From assembly GCA_028551475.1 (NCBI GenBank), contig CM052357.1, forward strand, positions 16,911,931 to 16,975,930: 64,000 nt of DNA, in the 5' to 3' direction. The DNA comes from Casuarina equisetifolia. Lineage: Eukaryota > Streptophyta > Magnoliopsida > Fagales > Casuarinaceae. The notes below the pieces were generated by a model. That model saw only the letters and a program-made list of their open reading frames with translations, did no database searches and was not told the DNA's origin. This document shows, in pieces, positions 46,601 to 57,028 of the stretch. Each line of letters opens with the position of its first letter. Within the stretch, counting starts at the first letter, position 1. A program made the position numbers and the translations under genes.

Positions 46601-49316
46601 ATTCCTGGGTGGTCGCGGGTTTTGTTTCCAGGCCAAGGTGTTCCATCTTTCATAGTCCAACCTTCTTCGGGTGGTCTCTGAGCCTTTCCTACTAAAGCAT
46701 TAATTCGCACTTTAAACTCTTCGTAGTCTCTCTGTAACAAAGCAGAGGCCAACCTTTAGGGATAGTTGTCTCAGAAAGACATCAATGCATGCAGTCATAT
46801 ATTCTATATGCTGTTGCTGTTTAGATTAGATATCAATAACTAAATTCACTTGTATCAGAAAGGAGTTTCAGTTGCTCACCTTCATAGCCCTGCGTTCCTT
46901 TACAAAAGAAGTTTGCACTTTATCCTTCAAGTAGTCGAATTTCTGTGCAAAGTAAACCTCAGGTGCACGGGGTTCGATATCAAATTTTTTGCAAAATGGT
47001 ACCCACTTTCTGGCAAAGTCAGCCGTTTCAACAAGAGATTCAAATGTAAGCATGGCAGCTCCATCGTCGGACACATAGCATGAGACTTTATCCACTGGGT
47101 AATCCACTGCAAGGATGGAAAGCACCGTATTCGCAGTGATGAGAGGTGGTTCTTTTAGAGGATCAACTGTACTCACGAAGAAATCCACAGCGGCAAGCTC
47201 GGACGGTTCACCCTCTCTTTCATATCTGATACGGTAAAACAAGATCTGTGAAAACTGTGATCAAGTTCAGAAGCATCAGTTGACAGTATGTGCGGCCAGG
47301 TTCTTGTGCCATGGTAGCAGAATTTGAGTTTCACAGAGGATACTGACAAGAACAAAACCAACTAGGCGTATACGTACAAATTTACTCAAAACTGTGCGTA
47401 TATGAGTAATGGATGTGTACCTTGCAGAAAGTTCATCAATGTATGTGTCCCTATTGATTGGAGACCATTTAGGGAACTGATTCAATGCCCAAGAAACTGC
47501 AAACCAAATCTCACATATGACAGAAGTGAGCCACAGACCGACAGCATCGTCAACAGGATTTGTGATCCGGTAATAGAAAAAGAGACACAGAAGTATCAGT
47601 CGCATAATTATGACGCATCTATATGGTGTGAGATTGCTGGATGGAATTGGAACCACACTTGACAGTGCTGGAGTAGCCTCTTGGGACCTGCAAAAGCAAT
47701 CAGCACCTCTCACAATGTATACGACTTTCCTGACAAACCAAAGATAGATTCACGCAAAATGGACAAAGAATATGTTCCAAAGTGCAGGGAATTCACTCAT
47801 ATATCCCCTGAAAACAGATATTCATACTTGCTTATTGATGTTTACTTCATTTCCCCCAAAGCTTAAACTAGTATGTAGTTCAGTCCGGGATGAAAAAGAA
47901 AATGTGGGACCCTCAATCATAAGAAAAAACTTTGATCAATACAAGCGAAATAGATGGTTTCTCATATAATACATTAATTAGGATCAATTAAGACTGACTC
48001 ATGTTCTCTTCTAAGAATACACCATCTTGAATGGATTTAAGTTAATTGGTACTTACTGCGTCTCTTCCGTGTGCTCCTCAGGTGGAACTTGGTCCTCCTT
48101 CTGATCCTCGATTTCAGTCTTAGCTGGAGCCTTTTTCTTTTTGTTCTTCTTATCCTTCCAACTTTCCAGTCTGTTCTTCCAGACAGGATTCCCCGATTCA
48201 TCATTTGGTTCTTCAAGAAACACCAGTTAACATAATTACCAAATCCATCAAAACCGAACAAAAGGATGAAAATGACCCAAGATATCAATATTACTTACCA
48301 CAATCCACCGTAGACACGCTACTCACATGTCTTGCATGAATTCCAACATCCTGGATAAACCAATGTAATGATACTAAGATTTCTACATGTTAAAAGTTGT
48401 CAGAACGTAAAATTTGGATTTCAGTGGACATCATAAGCACAGGTGTGACCAAAGTTTGATGTAAAACATAGAACATACAGTGATATGCTTACCTGAGAAT
48501 CACTAAGGTGAGCTGCAATGGTGGATCCGTTGCCTGATCCCTTCAGTTCAGCATCATTTACTGAGTTGCCTACAAAGTTGGTAGCCACACTATTAGCCTA
48601 GGATGTTAAATCAAGAGATCTACAAGATCAGCAACTTTAGGACTCTGTATGGGAATTTAGAAAGCAATGAAGATTAGTATAGCCCATGAGTATTTCTAGA
48701 AATCATCTATTTCCTGCTTTATACGTCCCTCTACAAAAACCCATGTTATTCTCCGAAATAGAAATAGAAAATAGGAAAGGGGGTCTTTTTTCACTTCAAT
48801 GTCCCTTGAACTAAAAAATTAGCGGCAGTGTGAGTAATTTCTAAATATAGGAAACCCCAAGAATCATTAGCACAACGAAAAGCCGACTTGCTTGTATCCT
48901 CTCTGCCGCTGAACCGTCAATAAAGTGTGTTAGGAAGAATCAATAAATGAAAAGTTAATCTGTTATCCAAAAGATTGTTGATAGAGAGAAAAAAGTTTCA
49001 CATTGGAGGCAGGATAGGGGAAAAAAAAAAAAGAAACAAATCATTTCAGCGTTTTGAGATGCAAGAGCTTAATCCGTCTGACATTCTACTTTGTTTAGCA
49101 AAGGTGAACTTGGCTAAGGTATTTGATGATCCAAGAGATACCTTCATATGGAGCACCGCAGCGCAAGCATGCTTTCCGGCCTTCCTTGATCTCAAACTGA
49201 ACACAAGCCTTGCAAATGGAGAAGTTGCACTCATGGCAAGCCAAAACGAGCTCCCCATTGGCGCCGACGTCGACTTGCTCACCACAAGAGTTGCAAACAG
49301 GAAGGCCAAACTCCAT
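43641..49316 (-). CDS. CESA8: Cellulose synthase catalytic subunit CESA8 (IRX1), secondary wall
   Basis: Thirteen exons with GT/AG borders and continuous phase: 49,316-49,142, 48,569-48,493, 48,350-48,299, 48,210-48,057, 47,687-47,421, 47,225-46,880, 46,731-46,594, 46,312-46,187, 46,106-45,894, 45,431-45,206, 45,117-44,918, 44,718-44,365 and 44,234-43,641. Total 973 codons (Arabidopsis CESA8: 985). The N-terminal RING-type zinc finger has eight Cys ([23 protein letters not shown]). Two membrane segments lie in exon 5. Catalytic D motifs: [14 protein letters not shown] and TEDILTG; QVLRW is the QxxRW motif. Six C-terminal membrane segments follow. The start [12 protein letters not shown] and the end PIDC-DVN fit the CESA8 class. 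The enzyme polymerises UDP-glucose into cellulose at the plasma membrane, with CESA4 and CESA7, in xylem and fibres. At the exon 9/10 junction the usual FFDVNMKG reads FFDDNMKG. It looks functional. Confidence 0.95.
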
Positions 49317-49700
49317 AATTTTGGTTTCGGTTATCCTTTTCCTAAGAGACCCAACACCTTGATCCTTGCAAGGTGTTTCCCTCTGCTTGTCAATCTTTGT
49401 TTTCTCCGTTGTTTTTTATACCGATAACCCCAAACCCATACCGGGTATTCTGATCTTCGTGAGAGGGTGGTGCAAGCATTTTTGTCACATTCAGAAGGGA
49501 CGTCGAGGTGGTGATTGATAGGGTTTGGAGGATAGGGTGTTGGCGTCATCGTTCTAATGAGAGGGAGAGAAAAGACGGGGAGAGGTGAGAAGCAACGTCT
49601 ATTATGTTGGTGTAAAGAATTTGAAATTTTGCGGGAACTCTAAGCAAGGCTTAGGTTGGGCGGGGTAAATCTCTAACCACCCAGCCTTGCAGACAGGTCC
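49317..49700 (-). promoter_or_regulatory. CESA8 upstream region
   Basis: This flank is duplicated, with exons 1-4, at 54,484-54,830, which shows it was linked to the gene at duplication. Conserved stretches between the copies include GACCCAACACCTTGATCCTTGCA near 49,350, GAGAGGGTGG near 49,463 and CTTGCAGACAGGTC near 49,685. These are candidates for leader and promoter sites. I found no clear TATA box or perfect secondary-wall MYB site. Confidence 0.5.
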
Positions 49701-50700
49701 AGAGGTATTTACCTAGCCATATTCCAGACGCCAAAAACGACCAGAGTGACACTGGAGATGACCGAAGTAACGCCGGATGAACCACACTGTTTCATCTCAA
49801 TGACGTACAAACCAGAAGAGATGCCTTGCACGAGCAACATTCTTCTTTGTGGGCCGGACGAGTTGGGTCACAGGAAGATGGCGGGCCGCCGAGAACCAGT
49901 TGGGTTCGTCACCGTCGCCCATGAAGTGCTAGTGGAACCATTTCAGACCGCCACTAGAGGAATCCGGCCACCAGAAACTCTTCAGCCACTTTTTGGGGGG
50001 GGGAATGGAAAAGTCACATACCCCTTTACAATTAAAATAAAAGTAAAAATAAAAATATATTATAATGGTTTTTGGTTATGTGCTCTCAGCTAAGTCTAAT
50101 ATAGCCTAGTCTCATTTAGCATAGCTGTAATGATTTATAGTTTGAGGTTTGAAAGGAGAGCCATGGGGGATTGTAATACAAGCACGTAAAGAGGTATGAG
50201 AAAAGGAAGCTTTTGTAAACCCAAAGAAAACCTAAGGTCTTATTTTCCCTTCAATGAAAACAAAGTTTCTTATTTTTCTCTAACAAGACAAATCCTATTT
50301 TATCCCAACAATGTGCAATCTGTATTCCTCAAGGCTGGACAGCTATGCCCTTGCAAGGAATTAGGGTATTCTAAGAAAATTTGTGAATCAAGGAAAGTTA
50401 ATTGGTATGAGAAGGAAGGAGATTAAAAGATTTCTTTTTGACACAAGTTTTATAATTTACATCTAGAGTATTGGATTAAAAGAAGATCTAAGTTATTTTT
50501 CTAACACAAGTGGTAGGCCATTTCACACAAATAATGCGAGGGAGAAAATGAAAAAGTTGAACTGCATTTGAATTTATATTAAACTAAATGCTACGAGATC
50601 ATCTTCTTAAACAATAAGAGGTAGATGACATTCATGAAGATAGAATAACAATGAAAACTTAAATTTTGTGACCACTTAACTATAATAGGCACAAGAGAAA
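49701..50700. other. Intergenic, unidentified
   Basis: 49,700-50,010 is GC-richer with GCCGG, GACC and CCGCC motifs and a 115-codon frame (49,746-50,093) that resembles no protein I know. It may be LTR-derived. 50,010-50,700 is AT-rich. A stretch at 50,305-50,365 (CAACAATGTGCAATCTG...) resembles 56,390-56,455, suggesting a dispersed repeat. Confidence 0.4.
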
Positions 50701-53275
50701 CTAAGATGACTAATGAGTGTAAGGAAACTAAGGTGAGGAAGACAAAGGCCATAAAGGAAAGAAAATTGTTACTAAAAAGTAAAACAATAACCCCATTAAG
50801 GAAAGATAGACATGTATCTAGGATGGATGTTCCTACACAACTTGAATTCACTAGGGGAATAATGGAATCGTTAAAAGAAAGCCAAGAGCAATTTGCTATG
50901 GGAAGAGATAGCCCTTACTTTTAGTTATGGGTTAAAAAGAATAAAGGATCCCATTGACGTGAGAAAAAATGATAATAAGTTAAAACAATATAGGTGCAAA
51001 GGCTTAAACAAGAAAAAGAATGGAAAAGGCAGTGTAACCATTGTCAATATAACTCAATGATTATTACCTCATGCAACACTAAAGGGTTAAATGATTCTTC
51101 CAAGCATAAGGAAAAAAGTTATTTACTAGAGAGTATAAGTTTTCTTAAAAAATAAAATTAAGTCAGTAAATAAAAAAAAAGGGTTTAGAATGCTATTAAT
51201 AATATATGGACTTATTGTGATAACAAGGATTCAATAAACAATTTTTGAAGAATATTGGTAGGGCAAAATCCAAGACAAAACTCTCTTAACTTCCGTAATA
51301 GTATAACCAAGTAATGTACTTTATAGTGGTATCCACCATTTTTCTTTTATTTTTATGAACGCACCCGAGGAGGGGGGAAAGGACTCGAACCCAAAGTGTT
51401 ATCCACTTTGGATAGCACTAAGTATGTTTTTATATTTACTGATGACACCAATGATCCATTGAAAGAGATCCGTCTTTACATTTACATTATCCATTAATGT
51501 CATAACATACATTTAGTAAAGAAAGGAAGATAGAGAAAGTTGGAAGTTTGGGACGGATAACATGGTGAAATGTTTGATGGAAGCCAATTTGGAAGATCTT
51601 ATATACTTTGATTATTATTCACGTGGACAAATAAGAGATTTGAATGCCTATACTAAATAAAATAAACAAAGTCATGTTTAATGATTATTGGGATTAAAGT
51701 TTCCTAAAAGCTTAAGCCTAATTCCTATGCTCATGAACTTTGGACGATGCACAAGTCTTAAACAAAAGCAACTCAATAATACCTTGAACTAAGAAGAGTT
51801 TCAAGTTCTTTATTATGTGGATTAATTACCAATATTTTCTTCTCGTAGTAGCTGATGCGATGATAGTCGAACGGTTTCCTTTATAACAAGTAATATGCAA
51901 ATTAAGGACTTTGAAACTTAAAAGAGTTTAATAGGTATCACTTTCATAACCTAAGTATGTCGATCCAAGAAACCAATGATTCCAAAAATGAGCTATATAA
52001 TGCTACTATAGAAAGGATTTCAAAGGAAGCTATTGTGGAGGAAAAGGCTTTCATTGCGAAAAGCTTCGCTAATCAATTAAGGATAAAAGAGAGCTTATTC
52101 AAGTATAAGTTTACGGTCCAATGGTTACTACTAAATAATCAAAATTCCAACTATTTTATCAAGATTATCCAATGAAGAAAAAATAAATCCAAGATATGTT
52201 CAATTGCACTATAGGATGACACTAAATTGGATTATTACATCACTATCAAGGATATCCTTGTCAATTACTGTAGGAACCTTCTTAGCTATCAGCCAACCCA
52301 AAAGCCCATCAGTAAGATACTCCTTGATAGAACTATAAAAAGGATAGTGTCATCCCACTGTATGGATGAGCTTACTTCTATTCCTTCCTTATTGGAAATT
52401 AAGAATACTATGTTCTTAATAAAAAAAAATTATAAAACTCCTTTCTTGGTAGTTTTAAAACCAACTTCTTTGAAGTATCATGAAACATAGTGGGAAAAGA
52501 TAATTTGAAGGCTATCAAATTATTTCTCAAATCACAAAATATGCTTTGGAAAACCAATACCACATACTTAAATCTTTACCCTAAAAGTTCATAATTCTAC
52601 TAAGGTATCACATTATAGACCAGTTTCATTTTGTAATCTAGTTTATAATTATATGATGAAACTTTTATGTAACATGTTAATATCCATCCTCAAAGCATAG
52701 ATACCACAAGGATAAGGGAATCCTCATGTTTGCTTTTAAAATTGATATTAAGAAGGAATATGACTCCTTAAATATGACATTTTCTAAATGATAATGGAAG
52801 TGATGGGATTTCCACTTAGTTTTATCACATGGGTGGCGGTTGTATCAAGATAAGCTAAATTTTCAATTAGTATCACTAAGGATCTTGTTGACTACTTTTA
52901 CTTAAGTAGAAGGCTTAGACAAGGTGAGACACTATCTCAATACTTATTTGTGATTGTTAGAGAAACATTATTAGGTTTGAAGAAAAGTATAATACATCAC
53001 AATTTTGCTAAAACCTATTCCTTTTTAACAAAGGGAACAAAAGCTATGAGGTGTCTTGAATCCTAGTTGTTTGGCTGGTCCCCTTGCTAGCTACCATTCT
53101 CATTGGCTTAGCAGGTTAATAATTTATATATTCATCTTGTTTTGAGAATTAACTAGACTATATATTCATCTTGATGTAATATTGTGAGTGGTCTTATCAT
53201 TATAGCATTGCATAACATTATTTTGTATTGATAATCATTATATATTTAAATCTTACTTGACAAAAAAAAAAAAAA
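50700..53275 (+). mobile_element. Degenerate L1-type LINE
   Basis: Around 51,990-52,180 a frame resembles the segment before the reverse transcriptase of plant L1 elements (KESLFKYKFTVQWLLLN, then NSNYF). At about 52,300-52,480 comes KILLDRTIKRI, and near 52,910-53,000 GLRQGETLSQYLFVIVRE, which is the conserved LRQGDPLSPYLF block. The 3' end is an A tract at 53,263-53,275 that joins directly to the broken end of the CESA8 duplicate. The 5' limit is uncertain; endonuclease and ORF1 are not clear. Many stops and shifts; no active element. Confidence 0.7.
51345..51425 (-). mobile_element. SINE fragment, minus strand, inside the LINE
   Basis: On the minus strand it reads GGGTTCGAGTCC (good B box; plus-strand GGACTCGAACCC at 51,391-51,402), preceded by TAGTGCTATCC and followed by an A-rich end (plus-strand TTTTTCTTTTATTTTTATGA at about 51,338-51,357). 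Confidence 0.5.
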
Positions 53276-54483
53276 GTTAATTGATACTCACGGCATTTCT
53301 TCCGTAGGCCTCTTAGTTGGAACTTGGTCCTTCTTTTGTGATTTCAACCTTAGTTGGAGCTTCTTCTTTTTCTGTCTCTTTTTTTTTTTTTTTTTGGCTC
53401 TTCTCATCCTTCCCACTTTCCACTCCGTTCTTCTAGATTGGATTCCTGAATTTATTAGTTAAGTTTTTTAAGAAACACCAATTAACATAATTACCTAATC
53501 CATAAAACTGAGCAAAGGGCCAAAATGATGCAACACGTCAATATTACTTACCACTGTCCAATGTACCACACTACTTACTTGTCTTGCATAAATTCCAACA
53601 TCCTGTATAAACCAACATAATGGTACTAAGCTTTCCACATCCTAAAATTCTCATAATGTATTTAAAATTTGAATTTCAATTGACATCACAAAAACAAGTG
53701 TGATCGAAATTACAAATCATCGTACTTCCTTCAACAATAAGTTTGATGTAAAGCATAGAACATACAGTGACATCCTCACCTGCGAATTATTAAGGTGAGC
53801 TGCCATGCCGGATTGGTTGCCTGATCCCTTCACATCAGCATCATTGACTGAGTTGTCTACAAGTTTGGCAGGCACACTATTAGCTTGGGATGCAAGTCAA
53901 GAGGTCTACAGTATCAGCGATCATAAGACTCCGTATTGGAAGAGTCAAACAGCATCAAGATTAGAGTAGCCCATATCTATTTCTAGAAATCATCTATTGC
54001 TTGCGTTATACGCCCCCTGCACAAACTCAACGTTATTCTCCAAAACATGAATAGAAATAGAAAATGGAAGAAAATGTTTAGAAAGTAAGAAAATAAGGCA
54101 TTTTTCACCCAATGTCTGTTGAACAAAAGATTAGCCGGAGTGTAAGTAATTCCTAAAGATAGAAAACAAAGAACATTAGCGCAAAGAAAAGCGGAAGTGA
54201 TCTAATCCTCCTTACCGCTGAACCTCAGTTTAATCCGTCTGACGCACACATTTGTTTGGCAAAGACGAACTTGGCTAATAAATTCGAGGGTTCGAGAGGT
54301 ACCTTCATATGGAGCACCAGTGGGCAAAGCATGGTTTCCGGCCTTCCCTGATCTCAAACTGAACACAAGCCTTGCAAATGGAGAGAAGTTGCACTCATGG
54401 CGAGGCACAGAGACCTCGCCATTGACACCGACGTCCAATGGCTCACCACAAGAGTTGCAAACAGGAAGGCCAGACTCCATCAT
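53276..54483 (-). pseudogene. Truncated CESA8 duplicate, exons 1-4
   Basis: Collinear with 48,045-49,316. The exon 1 copy is 54,483-54,303 and starts [15 protein letters not shown] 2-base insertion after CHECNFS-equivalent codons (ACTTCTCTCC against ACTTCTCC) shifts the frame through the zinc finger. The exon 2 copy, 53,856-53,780, is intact with both splice sites (reads NSVNDADVKGSG). The exon 3 copy is near 53,604-53,554 and the exon 4 copy, about 53,470-53,284, is degraded. Nothing follows: the LINE A-tail is at the break. All catalytic exons are missing. Its first codons, MMES, match the usual CESA8 start better than the MEFG of the full gene. Confidence 0.9.
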
Positions 54484-54830
54484 TTGGTTTCGGTTATCCT
54501 TCGCCTAAAAGACCCAACACCTTGATCCTTGCATGGTGTCTCCCTCTGCTTCTCATTCTTTGTTTTCTACGTTGGTTGTTCTATCTTTTACCATAACCAC
54601 AAGTAGGGTATTCTGACCATTGTGAGAGGGTGGCGCAAGCATTTTTGTCGCGTTGAGAACGGATGGGGAGGTGGTGGTTGGAAGGGTCTGGAGGTTGGGG
54701 CGTTAGTGTCATCGTTGAAAGGCAACGTCTATCTTGTTAGTCTAAAGAATAGAAATTTTTGCGGGAAGTCTAAGGAAGGTGTCCGTTGGGCGGGTTACAT
54801 CTTTAACTAACTAGTCTTGCAGACAGGTCT
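54484..54830 (-). repeat. Duplicated CESA8 upstream flank
   Basis: Aligns with 49,317-49,698 up to the shared CTTGCAGACAGGTC, after which similarity stops. The unit copied was therefore promoter plus exons 1-4, about 1.6 kb. Confidence 0.85.
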
Positions 54831-54989
54831 AATTAAAATTCAGCCTGCCACAGTTGGTGTTACAGTTGTTAGACCAAGGACCAGAAACGCCAAGCTGAAA
54901 GTGTCACGCCTAACGTAGTTTTCGTCTTTGGAGTTTTCTGCCCAAGCTGATTATTAAGCGTTCTACCTTTATTGGCGAGGACTTATAAT

Positions 54990-55480
54990 GCGGCAGTGCA
55001 GTCGTGCAATACTTTCTATGGTGAGGCTTCTTCACTTGTACAGAGAAGGTAATCATTTAGCTGATTGTTTAGTCAATCATTGGATATTCAATTAATGAGA
55101 TGAAAATATATGAATATCTTGAGTCTCTTCTAAATATGTGCAGAAGTATTTCTTTGGAAGATCAACTTGGTTTGGCTCATTATATACCTCCTTGATTACT
55201 CTATGATTTGTCAAATTTGTTCTTAGCTAAAATTAATGATGCTTATGGCTTGTTTGTATAGGGCCCAGAATGCTCTATAGTTCTGTATTTGGTTGTAACG
55301 GGCCTTATAATGGTCCTTGGTTTCTGCTATATTTTAATTTTGTAGATATTTTTTCAGGGGCTAAAGAATATAATGACTCCATTATATTTTTGGAGAAAGT
55401 ATAGTCTTTAACCTGCCTTTTGTGATCGATAAAAGTGATCAGGATTCTGTACTTGTTTAATAAATAAATAAATAAAAAGA
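54990..55480 (+). mobile_element. LINE 3' end with RNase H fragment
   Basis: At about 55,029-55,075 the plus strand reads LHLYREGNHLADCLVN, the C-terminal part of the RNase H domain found at the end of plant L1-type LINEs (HIYREGN-ADALAN). About 400 bp of 3' UTR follow, ending in an AATAAATAAATAAATAAAAAG tail at 55,460-55,480. It is a 5'-truncated insertion. Confidence 0.7.
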
Positions 55481-57028
55481 CTTATTTCACCCTAACATGA
55501 AATGGAAACATTGCCGACTTCTTAAGTTACAGAGAATCACATGGGTATTCGAATACGGTCAAAGATGCATAAGTCTCATTTTTCACCATTAGGAGGTGAA
55601 GGGTCACGAGTAATCCTGTTTGGTAATGGTCGCAAGCATGTCTAAGTTTCCTCCGCAAGGTTCGTCCACGGAAGGTGAAAGTTCTATTGCTATTTCACAA
55701 GGCAATCTACATTGATGCATGAAAGGGAGGCCCAAGGACAATGACATAACGACTCCAATAATCGACATTAGTATTCCTTTTTTACCTTCCATTACATCCG
55801 AAAACGACTTGTAAACTTTATTATGACCCCTCCTCGTTGGTTGGCTGCGAATTCCATTATCATATTTGGAAACAATATGTTTTCAAAACCAACCATTAAA
55901 AGTGATTTTCTTCTTTTATTAAGCAAAATAGGACCTTCCAATCTTAGACGTAGTGTTTCAAACCCCACTACTCATAATCCCCTTGGGTGTCAATAAGTCA
56001 CATATGCTTAAAATTAGCAAAGTTCATTGAGAACTCCCACTACTCATTTTATTGATCTCTTTTGTACCTTTATTTATTTATTTTCTTTTATCTGTTTGTT
56101 CTTTCCCGTTTTTCCTTTGGCTTTGAAAGAGCAGAGAACAAAGTGAAATCCGTTCTGGTGTTCAGAATCTTGCTAACCAGCATCCGGTTCCCTCTCCTTT
56201 GTGTTGTCAATGACGCAACCAAGCTTTAGCTCCATAGTTACAAAATTCTAATCCACAATATTCAGTTATTTTTTCGTCTCCAAACTTCAGAGTTGTTCCC
56301 TGACCCAAGTTTTCATTCTTGACAACGATATGATACCGCCAAGATGACTATTATCCAGATTAAATTTTATGCATCTAACCGATGTGACGGAATGCCAACA
56401 ATTTGCAATCTGCATTCTTTAAGGCGGGACATCTATGTCGTTGCTAGGAAACATAAGAAATCTGCCCTACCAGGGAGGGACCAGCCGAACTCAGAGTGTG
56501 CTCAGATTGCGTAAACCCTTAAAACTCAGTTCTTTATTTTTCGGGGATTCAGCTATTATGACATGCGCATATAGATAATATAACAAGTAGGTTCCCTTTT
56601 CAGTCAAATTTGGCACTTAATTGAGAAACGAATTGAGGAGGGAAAAAAAAAAAAGGCATCTTTGTAAGAGCAATGACAATTCAAATGTTCAATACAAACC
56701 CCAATACAACTTATAAAGAAAACCAATGACTAACTAGTTACCCTAACAAGTATGTCATGAAATAAGACAAGATCCTACTAGTAACAACTAAGAAAAATTG
56801 GACAATCAGAGGTCGAGCCGGTCAGTGAGACTGAACCTTAAACAGGAAGTTGTAATAGCCTATTTAAGCAGGCTGATTGATAAGGCTCCTGCCAAGTTGA
56901 TTCCAAACTATATGGGGAATCCTAGAATTTAGACTACAGACTGGACATAATCATCCACTACGCTGACGATGGACTTTTGCTCGAGAGTTTGGAATATCTG
57001 TCCACAGGGTCAACAATGTGTCTTTCGT
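55481..57028. other. Intergenic, then 3' flank of the WD40 gene
   Basis: No gene recognised. A minus-strand frame at 55,604-55,792 (62 codons) has no family I know. 56,390-56,455 resembles 50,305-50,365. The last 150-200 bp before 57,029 would be the 3' UTR of the WD40 gene. Confidence 0.45.
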
